Below are positions 1 to 6,064 of a DNA stretch of 12,030 nt, piece after piece. The stretch is from Candidatus Forterrea sp. Lineage in GTDB: Archaea > Iainarchaeota > Iainarchaeia > Iainarchaeales > JAAZKV01. How positions within the stretch are numbered: position 1 is the stretch's first letter; every line of letters starts with the position of its first letter. The stretch lies in assembly GCA_020717885.1 (NCBI GenBank), contig DYDN01000019.1, positions 1 through 12,030 on the forward strand. The letters are read 5' to 3'. The notes under the pieces are model-generated. The model did no database searches. It was not told where the DNA came from and worked only from the letters and a program-made list of their open reading frames with translations. The translations under genes were made by a program, and so were the position numbers.

Positions 1-102
1 CATCCAAAGTGGAAACCACTTTGGACCAAACTGATGCAAAAAATCAGGCATCTTAGCTCGCTTGAGCAAAACTTTAACTTTCCTAACCAACTTACAATTC
101 AT
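1..102 (-). CDS. Transposase-like protein, N-terminal 34 codons (runs off left edge)
   Basis: On the minus strand an ATG at 102-100 opens a frame that stays open for 34 codons to the window edge. A GAGGTG ribosome-binding motif lies 8 nt upstream of it (about 111-116). The translation has a basic start and then the segment PDFLHQFGPKWFPLW. From memory this pattern (LH.FGPK.F..W) resembles the N-terminus of archaeal/bacterial DDE-type transposases of small insertion sequences. No catalytic residues are in view, so the family cannot be fixed. The DNA under these codons folds into several hairpins, which is unusual for ordinary coding sequence and fits an insertion-sequence end. The gene points away from the ribosomal operon and is probably unrelated to it. 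Alternatively it is a remnant or a chance ORF. Confidence 0.5.
   Translation of the reverse strand, partial: MNCKLVRKVKVLLKRAKMPDFLHQFGPKWFPLWM
3..25. repeat. Perfect 10-bp inverted repeat with 3-nt loop
   Basis: The arms TCCAAAGTGG (3-12) and CCACTTTGGA (16-25) are exact reverse complements around AAA. The repeat lies inside the putative transposase start. Weaker stems follow at 31-35/43-47 (CTGAT/ATCAG), 33-37/48-52 (GATGC/GCATC) and 56-59/64-67 (GCTC/GAGC). In the transposase mRNA such a hairpin could hinder translation. As DNA it could be a transposon-end structure. Confidence 0.7.
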
Positions 103-131
103 CAGGAAACCACCTCAATTGGTTCTCCAAA

Positions 132-171
132 CCCCAATAACCTAAACACTATTGGGGCATAAAAAAGCCCC
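132..171. repeat. Inverted repeat upstream of the transposase-like gene
   Basis: CCCCAATA (132-139) and TATTGGGG (150-157) are perfect 8-bp arms with a 10-nt loop. A competing stem GGGGC (154-158) / GCCCC (167-171) shares the right arm and is followed by TTT. The structure sits about 30 nt upstream of the minus-strand ATG. It could be an insertion-sequence end, a 5' leader hairpin or a terminator; the sequence alone does not decide. Confidence 0.5.
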
Positions 172-213
172 TTTACAAACAAAAACACGGACTTTCAACA
201 AAGCCCCCCAAGA

Positions 214-229
214 ACCAACCTTTTTAAAG
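214..229. promoter_or_regulatory. Palindromic TATA-like element AACC-T/A-GGTT
   Basis: About 217-232 reads AACCTTT-TT-AAAGGTT, a 7-bp inverted repeat with an A/T core. It resembles an archaeal TATA box with flanking BRE-like bases readable in both directions. A very similar element (AACC...TTTAAAA...GGTT) lies between lemA and srp54 at 6677-6690. It could serve the transposase-like gene on the minus strand or act as an upstream promoter of the ribosomal operon. Positions are good to a few bases. Confidence 0.35.
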
Positions 230-291
230 GTTTTGAGAGAGGTTTTCTATAATAAGTCTTCTAGCTCCCTTCGGGTTGAGCAATTTGGACT

Positions 292-303
292 GAAAAGTTA
301 TAA
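292..303 (+). promoter_or_regulatory. BRE/TATA promoter for the rpS19e operon
   Basis: GAAAAG (292-297) directly precedes TTATAA (298-303). This is a close match to an archaeal BRE plus TATA box. With the usual spacing of about 25 bp, transcription would begin near 325-328. That leaves a leader of about 40 nt before ATG 367 and excludes the upstream GTG at 304. Confidence 0.6.
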
Positions 304-366
304 GTGAGTAAATGGGACCAGAATTTCAGCAGAAATTATGGGCAAATAAAAAATAGGGGATTTTTT

Positions 367-951
367 ATGGGAATACATGATGTGCCAGCAGAATACTTAA
401 TCGAAGAGACTGCTAAAATATTAAGCGAAGGAATAGCAAAACCAGAATGGGCTGATTATGTTAAAACAGGGGTGCACAATGAAAGAGCACCAGCAAGAGA
501 TGACTGGTTCTATGTAAGAATGGCAAGCATACTATACAGAACATTCAAATGGGGAACAATTGGAACAGAAGCCCTTAGAAGTTATTACGGCGGAAGAAGA
601 AACCGCGGAGTAAAAAGAGAACACCACTACAAAGCAAGCGGAAAAGTAATCCGAACATGCGTACAACACCTTGAGAAAGCTGGTTACCTTGAAAGAGCAC
701 AGCCAAAGGGAAGAAAAATCTCTGTTAAAGGATTTAAACTTTTAAATGAAATGGCAAAAATCGCTGAGAAGAACATGAACGCAAATGTTTACGCGAACAA
801 ACCAAAGGAAAGAAAAGCATTTGATGAGAAGAAAAGAAAAGAAGTACAGGACACTCTTAAGGGACAAGAAAGAGGACACGGCAAAAAAACGGACGATAAG
901 AAACAATCACAAAAATCCGTTAAGAAGAAACCAAAAGAAGGTGAACAGTGA
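367..951 (+). CDS. rps19e: 30S ribosomal protein S19e with a lysine-rich C-terminal tail
   Basis: This is a small-subunit ribosomal protein found in archaea and eukaryotes. The N-terminal block (HDVPAEYLIEETAKIL, residues 4-19), the WADYVKTG.H.ER segment (29-40), the WFYVR.AS..R segment (47-58) and the GGRRNRGVKREHHYKASGK region (75-93) are typical of S19e. The core covers about residues 1-135. Residues 136-194 form a Lys-rich, low-complexity tail that makes the protein longer than the usual ~150 residues. ATG 367 is chosen because it follows GGGGA by 6 nt and the protein then begins like the family. An in-frame GTG at 304 would add 21 unconserved residues and lies inside the likely promoter. 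It is the first gene of the operon, and its TGA overlaps the next ATG. Confidence 0.93.
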   Translation: MGIHDVPAEYLIEETAKILSEGIAKPEWADYVKTGVHNERAPARDDWFYVRMASILYRTFKWGTIGTEALRSYYGGRRNRGVKREHHYKASGKVIRTCVQHLEKAGYLERAQPKGRKISVKGFKLLNEMAKIAEKNMNANVYANKPKERKAFDEKKRKEVQDTLKGQERGHGKKTDDKKQSQKSVKKKPKEGEQ

Positions 952-1211
952 TGGCTAGACACAAAGACGAGGATTTTAAGGACTACATGATAAGCTCAAG
1001 AAAAAAAGTGGGCTCAGGACTTACAAACGCCCCAGTTTGGCTAATGCAAAAAGCCGGAAAGAGAATATGGAACACAAAACAAAAAAGAACATGGAAAAAC
1101 ATTGATATGAAAATGGGGTTTTTCGCTGCAAAGAAAAAGCAGTTAGCAAATACTAGAAAAAGCGGAGACCACAAGAAGCACTCAAAACATGTTTCTGCGA
1201 AGGTTGAATAA
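951..1211 (+). CDS. rpl39e: 50S ribosomal protein L39e, extended at both ends
   Basis: L39e lines the end of the ribosomal exit tunnel and is normally about 50 residues. Here the L39e pattern sits in the middle: NAPVWLMQKAGKRIWNT (26-42) matches the usual 'N..VP.WVM.KT.R', and KRTWKNIDMKMG (45-56) matches the 'KRRHWRR..' end. Before it there are about 15-20 extra charged residues. After it there is a basic His/Lys/Ser-rich tail (57-86), for 86 residues in total. The ATG at 951 overlaps the S19e stop (TGATG), implying coupled translation; an alternative GTG lies one codon earlier at 948. In many archaea a PDCD5-like gene sits between S19e and L39e, and none is present here. Gene order strongly supports the call. 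Confidence 0.82.
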   Translation: MARHKDEDFKDYMISSRKKVGSGLTNAPVWLMQKAGKRIWNTKQKRTWKNIDMKMGFFAAKKKQLANTRKSGDHKKHSKHVSAKVE

Positions 1212-1228
1212 AATAAGGTGATGCAAAA

Positions 1229-1669
1229 ATGGCAAAAGAATTCAAAGAAAAAACAATTACTGTAAATTTAAGAGCGGTATTTGCTAAACCAACTACCAAA
1301 AGAGCAATTAATTCCAGCCACGTACTCAAAAACCTTGTAAGAAAAGAAACTAGACTTAAGGAACTAAAAATAAGCAACAAAGTAAATGAACTCATTTGGA
1401 GCAGAGGAAGATTTAATGCCCCAAGAAAAATGACTGTAAAAATTATTGCTGAAAAAGAAAATGGAATAATTATGCTTCCTGAAGAGAAATACGAAGCAAA
1501 AAAAGATAAGAAGGGTCAGAAAGGAAAGACGCCTGAAAAAGCAAAAGAAGAGACTACTGGGGCAAAGAAGACTGAAGAAAAAGTTGAAGCTAAAAAAACT
1601 GAAGAGAAAAAAGAAGCAAAAGCCTCTGTAAAAGAAAAAACTCCAGCCAAAGCAGAAGAAAAGAAATAA
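1229..1669 (+). CDS. rpl31e: 50S ribosomal protein L31e with a K/E-rich C-terminal tail
   Basis: This is an archaeal/eukaryotic large-subunit protein near the tunnel exit. Residues 1-90 carry the L31e core: TITVNLR (9-15), KRAINSSHVLKNLV (24-37), KISNKVNELIWSRGRFNAPRKM (47-68) and VKIIAE (70-75). Residues 91-146 are an added low-complexity tail of Lys, Glu, Ala and Thr with an imperfect internal repeat (AKKTEEKVE / AKKTEEKKEA). GGTGAT at about 1217-1222 precedes the ATG by 6 nt. The L39e gene ends 17 nt upstream. The tail resembles the charged region of FtsY encoded downstream; whether it is functional or only compositional drift is unknown. Confidence 0.93.
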   Translation: MAKEFKEKTITVNLRAVFAKPTTKRAINSSHVLKNLVRKETRLKELKISNKVNELIWSRGRFNAPRKMTVKIIAEKENGIIMLPEEKYEAKKDKKGQKGKTPEKAKEETTGAKKTEEKVEAKKTEEKKEAKASVKEKTPAKAEEKK

Positions 1670-1680
1670 TTATCTAACGC

Positions 1681-1709
1681 GGTCCCTTAGAAAGACTAAT
1701 TAAGGGGCT
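1681..1709 (+). promoter_or_regulatory. Stem-loop between rpl31e and the aIF6 gene
   Basis: GTCCCTTA (1682-1689) pairs with TAAGGGGC (1701-1708), with one G-U pair and an 11-nt loop. The right arm covers the only G-rich stretch (GGGG, 1704-1707) that could act as ribosome-binding site for the next gene. The hairpin could therefore control aIF6 translation. A role in mRNA processing or termination is also possible. Confidence 0.4.
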
Positions 1710-1727
1710 GCACTTATTTTGATACAA

Positions 1728-2396
1728 ATGGAAGAAATGAACATAGCAAAAATACGAGTACTCGGCTCAACCTACGCTGGATTATTCTGCGTTACTAATG
1801 ATAATTTATGCCTTGTACCAACCTCACTTGATGATAAGACTCTAAAAATAATTGAAGAAGTACTTGAAGCAAAAGCGATTAAAGCAAGCATCTATGGAAG
1901 CGCTTTACTGTCTGTGTTTGCAAAGATGAACAACAAACACGCGTACTTACCTTCTTATGCGGAAAGCAAAGAAGTTGAAGCAATTGAAAAAGAAATTAAG
2001 GTAAAAATTGTTACTACAGAGAATGCGCTTGGAAATATGATGGAAGTAAATGACACCGGCGCGGTTGTATCAAAGACCTTGGGAAAAAAAGCTGTTGACG
2101 AATTAAGAAAATCGGGGTTAATGGTTGCACAAACAAATATCGCAAAAACTGATGTTACTGGCTCATGCATTGTGGCTACTAATAGAGGATTCTTGGTTAA
2201 CCCCTATGTTTCAAAAGAGGAAGCTGAACTAATTGCTGGCGCTCTTGGAGTAAAGGGGGGAAGCGCAACAGCAAACACTGGAGACATGTTTGTAAGAAAC
2301 TCGGTACTTGCTAATAAGAAAGGAATTTTAGTGGGAGAAAACACTACCCCGCACGAAATCAACAAAATTGAAGAAGCCCTTGCAGGAGAAACATAA
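1728..2396 (+). CDS. eif6: Translation initiation factor aIF6 (anti-association factor)
   Basis: aIF6 binds the large ribosomal subunit and blocks premature joining with the small subunit. It is a five-fold pseudosymmetric 'pentein' of about 220 residues, and this product has 222. Repeating pentein-like units are visible, including LGSTYAGLFCVTNDNLCLVP, GNMMEVNDTGAVVSKTL, VTGSCIVATNRGFLVNP and ITGxL-like turns near the end (NSVLANKKGILVGENTT). Its place between L31e and LX is the standard archaeal order. The start is uncertain. TTG 1719 has better spacing to GGGG 1704-1707, whereas ATG 1728 and ATG 1737 give N-termini closer to the family. I chose ATG 1728. Confidence 0.9.
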   Translation: MEEMNIAKIRVLGSTYAGLFCVTNDNLCLVPTSLDDKTLKIIEEVLEAKAIKASIYGSALLSVFAKMNNKHAYLPSYAESKEVEAIEKEIKVKIVTTENALGNMMEVNDTGAVVSKTLGKKAVDELRKSGLMVAQTNIAKTDVTGSCIVATNRGFLVNPYVSKEEAELIAGALGVKGGSATANTGDMFVRNSVLANKKGILVGENTTPHEINKIEEALAGET

Positions 2397-2464
2397 AATC
2401 AATGCAAAAAGGGAAAGGTTATAATCCATTTGAAATAATTAAATTAATAGGAAAAGGTGGAAAA

Positions 2465-2641
2465 ATGAAAACATACGAAGTTCGGGGCAGTTACAATAAA
2501 AACGGAAAACATACATTTACTGTAAAGATGAATGCGCAAAGCGAAAAATTGGCAAAAGAGAAGACCTTTGCAGAGTTTGGCGGAAAACAAGGGCTAACAA
2601 GAAGACACATAACAATCGATGAAATAAAGGTGGCAAAATAA
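2465..2641 (+). CDS. rplX: 50S ribosomal protein LX (L18a/L20a family)
   Basis: This is a 58-residue archaeal ribosomal protein of the L18a/L20a (LX) family. The opening MKTYEVRGSY.K.GK..FT and the pattern of Ala-rich helix (AQSEKLAKEKTFAEFGGK) followed by RRHITIDEIK are typical. ATG 2465 follows AAGGTGG by 4 nt. The frame is open from an ATG at 2402, but that stretch (MQKGKGYNPFEIIKL...) is not family-like and has no ribosome-binding site. The gene lies between aIF6 and prefoldin alpha as in other archaea, and ends 17 nt before the next start. Confidence 0.87.
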   Translation: MKTYEVRGSYNKNGKHTFTVKMNAQSEKLAKEKTFAEFGGKQGLTRRHITIDEIKVAK

Positions 2642-2658
2642 AAAAGGTGAAAATTAAG

Positions 2659-3129
2659 ATGACTGAAGCAAACAAGCAAACAACTGTTTCGGAAACACAA
2701 CTCGTGCAAATGGCTAGACAGGAAGAAGCAATACTAGCGCAAAAACAAAGCCTGCTTGAGAGAATAAGCGGATATTTACATGAAACTATAACCGCAAAAG
2801 ATGCCTTAAAAGAAATTTGCGCAAACAAAGGAAAAGTATTCATCGGAATAGGGGCAACCATAATGGTTGAAGCGCAAATAACTGACACTGAGAACTGCAA
2901 ACGCGCATTCACCGAAAGCGGATACAAAGACGAAAAAATAAAAGGAACAATTGAGTGGCTTGAAAAAAAAGAAGACACACTAAAGAAACAATTTGAGAAA
3001 CTCTCAAAAGAATACTCTGAAGCAGAAGGAAGAATGGTACAAATTACTGGAATACTAAAGCAAATACAAGGGGAAAAGAAAAAAATGATTGAGAATTCAA
3101 AAAGAGCCCCCCCAACAATATCAAAATAA
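2659..3129 (+). CDS. pfdA: Prefoldin alpha subunit
   Basis: Prefoldin is a hexameric (alpha2 beta4) chaperone that holds unfolded proteins for the archaeal thermosome. The 156-residue product has the alpha-subunit layout. An N-terminal coiled coil spans about 10-45, a beta-hairpin region about 50-85 (GKVFIGIGATIMVEAQITD), and a second heptad-rich helix about 100-150. ATG 2659 has GGTGA (2646-2650) 8 nt upstream. The in-frame GTG at 2647 lies within that ribosome-binding motif and is unlikely to be the start. The gene follows LX by 17 nt and precedes ftsY by 48 nt, as in the conserved archaeal cluster. Confidence 0.88.
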   Translation: MTEANKQTTVSETQLVQMARQEEAILAQKQSLLERISGYLHETITAKDALKEICANKGKVFIGIGATIMVEAQITDTENCKRAFTESGYKDEKIKGTIEWLEKKEDTLKKQFEKLSKEYSEAEGRMVQITGILKQIQGEKKKMIENSKRAPPTISK

Positions 3130-3177
3130 CTTCCTCGCCCAAACACTTTTTACTTACAAGCCAAGGTGAAATGAAAT

Positions 3178-4890
3178 ATGTTCGGCTTCCTAAAGCAAAA
3201 AATTTCTGATTTTGGAAACAAACTCAAAAAAACCGTTGAGACAGAGGAAAATAAAAACCCCCAAAGCGAGCCTGTGACAAAAGCGGAAGAAAAGATTGCA
3301 AAGAAAGAAAATGAAATCAAGCACGAAGAGAAAAAAGAACACAAACATGAAGAAAAGAAAGCTGCAGAAGTAAAACCTGTTGAAGAAGAAAAAGTTGAAC
3401 GCAAAAAAGAAACTCCTTCTGAAGAGAAAAAAGAACACAAACATGAAGAAACTCCGCAAGAGAAGAAGGAAGAAAAGAAAGTTGGATTATTTGGAAAATT
3501 ATTCAGCGCAAAAAAAACCGAGGAGAAGAAACCTGAACACAAAAAAGATGAAAAGCCGAAAGTTGCTGAAGAAAAAAAGAAAAAAACTAAAGAAGAAATT
3601 GCCGAGGAAATGGAAAAGAAGATGTTCGCCGAGATTGAAGCGGAAATGAAAAAAGAGGGAACTTTACCTGCAAAAGAAGAAGCTACTAAAGAGACAGAAG
3701 AAGAACTAGCGGAGGAAAAAGCAAAAACTCTTACACAAAAAGATGGCCTGCACGCTGAGAAAATACAAAGAGATATTGAAGAAGAAAAAGAAATCTTGGA
3801 AAAACGCGAAGAGAAAACAACTCTCGAAAAAACAATTCATGTTGAAGAAAAGCTAGAGAAAAAACAGGTACTTGATGAAATAGAGCAAGAGCTACTTGAC
3901 GAGGACGAAGAGGCAACTGAAGTAAAAGAACAAATGGGCCCCGAAGTCATGCGCAAAAAGAGCAGAGAAATTGAAATTAAAACACTAGAAGAGGAAAAAC
4001 GCGAACTAAAAGCAAAAGTGGGCGTAACCGGCGGGCTCAAAGGATTTCTCTTTGGGGGAATTGAAATAACTGAAAAACAAATTGAGGGCCTATTATGGGA
4101 ACTTGAACTAAGCTTAATTGAAGGAGATGTTGAACAAGATGCTGCATCAGAACTCGTAAAACAAATCAAGAAAAGATTAATTGGAACAAAAGTATCCTCA
4201 AAAAACCTTGATGAATATTTGAAAGAACAAATAAAAGAAATACTTACAGAAATGATGCAAACCAAGAAAATTAATCTACTTGAGGAAATGGAAGGAAAAA
4301 AACCATTCAAAATATTAGTGCTTGGACCAAACGGCGCAGGAAAAACTACTTCCATCGCAAAACTTATACATTATTTTAAGAAACACGGCAAAACGAGTAT
4401 TGTTGCGGCTGCTGATACATTTAGAGCTGGCGCAATTGACCAGCTAGAAGAACACGCAAAACGATTAGGAGTTAGAGTAATTAAACAACAATATGGCGCT
4501 GACCCTGCGGCGGTTGCGTTTGATGCGATAAAAGCTGCTGAGGCTGCAAAAATTGATGTTGTAATAATTGATTCTGCTGGAAGACAGGAAACAAACAAAA
4601 ATCTTATGGAAGAATTAAGGAAGATTGAGAGAGTTGCAAAACCCGATATGAAAATATATGTTGGGGAAGCATACGTGGGGCAAACATTACTTGAACAAGT
4701 ACAGGAGTTTGAGGAAATAGTAGGGCTTGACGGATTCATACTTACAAAAATTGATACTGATGCCAAGGGCGGAACAGCAATTTCTTTACTTTACAAATTA
4801 AAGAAACCAATAATATTTGTTGGAACCGGACAAGGGTATGATGATTTTAAGGAATTCACGCCAGAATTCATACTTGAAAGGATAATATAG
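3178..4890 (+). CDS. ftsY: Signal recognition particle receptor FtsY with a long charged N-terminal region
   Basis: FtsY is the membrane-associated SRP receptor GTPase. Residues about 278-570 form the NG domain. The N-domain helices include LLWELELSLIEGDVE (305-319). The G motifs are GPNGAGKTT (383-391), DTFRAGAIDQL (413-423), DSAGR (465-469), TKID (523-526) and GTGQG (549-553). Residues 1-277 are a Lys/Glu-rich, probably disordered or helical region. It holds two hydrophobic-basic stretches that could touch lipid: MFGFLKQKISDFGNKLKK (1-18) and VGLFGKLFSAKK (102-113). A third, GGLKGFLFGG, lies at the N-domain border. The usual DA..GN motif reads EAYVGQ (497-502). AAGGTGA lies 8 nt before the ATG. 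At 570 residues it is much longer than typical archaeal FtsY (about 300-400). Confidence 0.95.
   Translation: MFGFLKQKISDFGNKLKKTVETEENKNPQSEPVTKAEEKIAKKENEIKHEEKKEHKHEEKKAAEVKPVEEEKVERKKETPSEEKKEHKHEETPQEKKEEKKVGLFGKLFSAKKTEEKKPEHKKDEKPKVAEEKKKKTKEEIAEEMEKKMFAEIEAEMKKEGTLPAKEEATKETEEELAEEKAKTLTQKDGLHAEKIQRDIEEEKEILEKREEKTTLEKTIHVEEKLEKKQVLDEIEQELLDEDEEATEVKEQMGPEVMRKKSREIEIKTLEEEKRELKAKVGVTGGLKGFLFGGIEITEKQIEGLLWELELSLIEGDVEQDAASELVKQIKKRLIGTKVSSKNLDEYLKEQIKEILTEMMQTKKINLLEEMEGKKPFKILVLGPNGAGKTTSIAKLIHYFKKHGKTSIVAAADTFRAGAIDQLEEHAKRLGVRVIKQQYGADPAAVAFDAIKAAEAAKIDVVIIDSAGRQETNKNLMEELRKIERVAKPDMKIYVGEAYVGQTLLEQVQEFEEIVGLDGFILTKIDTDAKGGTAISLLYKLKKPIIFVGTGQGYDDFKEFTPEFILERII
3325..3451 (+). repeat. 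31-bp exact direct repeat within ftsY
   Basis: The same 31 bases occur at 3325-3355 and 3421-3451, 96 bp (32 codons) apart and in frame. Both copies encode EEKKEHKHEE. This indicates internal duplication of the charged region and could be a hotspot for length variation. Confidence 0.85.
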
Positions 4891-4920
4891 CCCAATCTGA
4901 TTAGTTAGAGTATAACACAT

Positions 4921-5079
4921 ATTAGACCAAAACGTATAAGCGTAAGAAAACTGGGCAGAGCGCTCGGACCAGAAGTTGCAAGAAGCCTTTTTGCAGAAAA
5001 AGTATTAAGAGTTGCCAACGGAACTAGGGCAACTCAAAGACAATTTGGAAAAAAGGCAAAAGACCCTAGAAAACTCTAA
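4921..5079 (+). CDS. Small basic protein of unknown function, non-AUG start
   Basis: After two in-frame stops (4888 and 4906) the frame is open to TAA 5077-5079. It encodes about 52 residues beginning IRPKRISVRKLGRALG. The peptide is strongly basic. Its codons follow the window's bias (AGA for Arg, GGA, GCA, AAA, GTA), which argues that it is coding. There is no in-frame ATG, GTG or TTG. Candidates are ATT 4921, about 10 nt after a weak TTAGAG, or ATA 4912; CTG 4951 would truncate it. I do not recognise the family, though its size and charge suggest an RNA-binding or ribosome-associated protein. It lies 30 nt after ftsY and ends 7 nt before the convergent htpX. It could also be a decayed gene that lost its start, or a sequence error. 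An 8-bp inverted repeat (5009-5016/5028-5035) lies inside. Confidence 0.5.
   Translation: MRPKRISVRKLGRALGPEVARSLFAEKVLRVANGTRATQRQFGKKAKDPRKL
5009..5035 (+). repeat. 8-bp inverted repeat inside the small basic ORF
   Basis: GAGTTGCC (5009-5016) and GGCAACTC (5028-5035) are perfect complements with an 11-nt loop. They lie near the convergent ends of the plus operon and htpX. This could be an RNA stem-loop or chance within coding sequence. Confidence 0.5.
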
Positions 5080-5086
5080 TTTGCAT

Positions 5087-6010
5087 TTAGCTCTTCATTC
5101 CCTTAAGTGCAGCAATTCTTTGTTCTATCGGGGGGTGGGTTTGAAATAATCCCTTAAGCCACAAACCTTTCGTATTCTTCAATGGATCTGAAATGTATAA
5201 GTGCGCAGTAGCTTTATTCGCTGCTTCAAGCGGCTCTTTGTCCTTTGAAATCTTCTCAAGCGCACTAGCAAGACCAAGCGGATTTCTTGTCATCTCTGTG
5301 GACCCAGCATCCGCCGCGAATTCTCTTTTTCTTGAAATTGAGAACTGGATTATTTGCGCAATAAAAGGAGTAAGGATTGCAAGGATTACCCCAATAACAA
5401 GAATAACAATAAAGAGACGAGCATCCTTTGAATCGGAACTACCATGCCCCCCAGAATAGAAAACCATTCGAAGCAAAAAATCTGAGAGAAGAACTGCAAT
5501 ACCTACAAGTACTGTTGCGATTGTCATTGTGCGAATATCATAATTCTTTATGTGAGAAAACTCATGAGCTATTACCCCCTGAAGCTCTTCTCTATTAAGA
5601 AATTGCAATGCGCCAGTAGTAACACAAACAACACTATGATTCGGGTCACGCCCTGTGGCAAAAGCATTAATCGCGGTATCCTCAATCACAAAAACCCTTG
5701 GCTTTGGAAGACCGCTTGCAATACACAATTCTTCAACCAAGTTATGCAACTGCTTGAACTTTTCAACAGGAGCTTCTTTTGCGCCTGAAACAGCGGTTAC
5801 TATTGAATCACAATTATAATAAGAAATAACCGCGAAGAGGATTATTAGAACACCAAATCCCGTGAGAAACATTCCCCCAATTATTGAGAAACCGCCAAGC
5901 AATAAAGAAACAATCCCTGCAAGCACCCCCACAAGAATAAAAAACGCGAAGAAAAGCAAAATAGTCATTTTTTTGTTATTTGAAATCTGTGAATAAAAGT
6001 CCATTGCCAT
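5087..6010 (-). CDS. htpX: HtpX-like membrane zinc metalloprotease (M48B)
   Basis: HtpX is an integral-membrane protease that degrades damaged membrane proteins. The sequence shows HEFSH (149-153), the HExxH zinc site, and a third ligand in REFAADA (Glu230). Hydrophobic segments occur at about 16-38, 42-64, 163-182 and 199-222. The C-terminal THPPIEQRIAALKGM (291-305) is characteristic of M48B proteases. At 307 residues it has normal length, and all catalytic residues are present. AAGGTGA lies 7 nt before the first ATG (6010), so that start is preferred over the second ATG two codons on. It is downstream of lemA on the same strand with a 54-nt gap, a common LemA-HtpX pairing. Confidence 0.93.
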   Translation of the reverse strand: MAMDFYSQISNNKKMTILLFFAFFILVGVLAGIVSLLLGGFSIIGGMFLTGFGVLIILFAVISYYNCDSIVTAVSGAKEAPVEKFKQLHNLVEELCIASGLPKPRVFVIEDTAINAFATGRDPNHSVVCVTTGALQFLNREELQGVIAHEFSHIKNYDIRTMTIATVLVGIAVLLSDFLLRMVFYSGGHGSSDSKDARLFIVILVIGVILAILTPFIAQIIQFSISRKREFAADAGSTEMTRNPLGLASALEKISKDKEPLEAANKATAHLYISDPLKNTKGLWLKGLFQTHPPIEQRIAALKGMKS

Positions 6011-6033
6011 TTTGGTTTCACCTTAAGAGATTT

Positions 6034-6047
6034 AAAAAAGAAAAAAA
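6034..6047 (-). terminator. T-rich tract between lemA and htpX
   Basis: In the transcribed orientation the gap reads T7-C-T6, preceded by TTCCTTG. Archaeal RNA polymerase can terminate at such U-tracts without a hairpin. The tract could lower htpX expression relative to lemA by partial termination. It is not proof of separate transcription units. Confidence 0.35.
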
Positions 6048-6064
6048 CAAGGAAAGGAATACCT

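Noticed and set aside
258..281. Small hairpin GCTCCC-TTC-GGG...AGC as operon leader terminator
   Set aside because: Only 3 bp uninterrupted plus 3 bp beyond a bulge, no T-tract, and it lies upstream of the likely promoter.
304..366. GTG start giving S19e 21 extra residues
   Set aside because: The GTG directly follows the TATA box, the added residues do not resemble S19e, and ATG 367 has a ribosome-binding site at good spacing.
2402..2464. ATG extension of the LX protein
   Set aside because: No ribosome-binding site, not family-like; ATG 2465 follows AAGGTGG.
2517..3146. 209-codon minus-strand frame opposite prefoldin alpha
   Set aside because: Composition is that of an antisense shadow (Ser/Phe/Cys-rich), and the plus-strand frame is a clear prefoldin.
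3190..3650. Long opposite-strand and alternative-frame ORFs over the charged part of ftsY
   Set aside because: They arise from Lys/Glu-rich codons read in other frames (Phe/Ser- or Lys-runs); no start signals or family features.
4951..4975. Stretch GGGCAGAGCGCTCGGACC resembles a tRNA D-arm and anticodon-stem start
   Set aside because: No matching anticodon stem, T-arm or acceptor follows, and the stretch lies in a frame with good codon bias.
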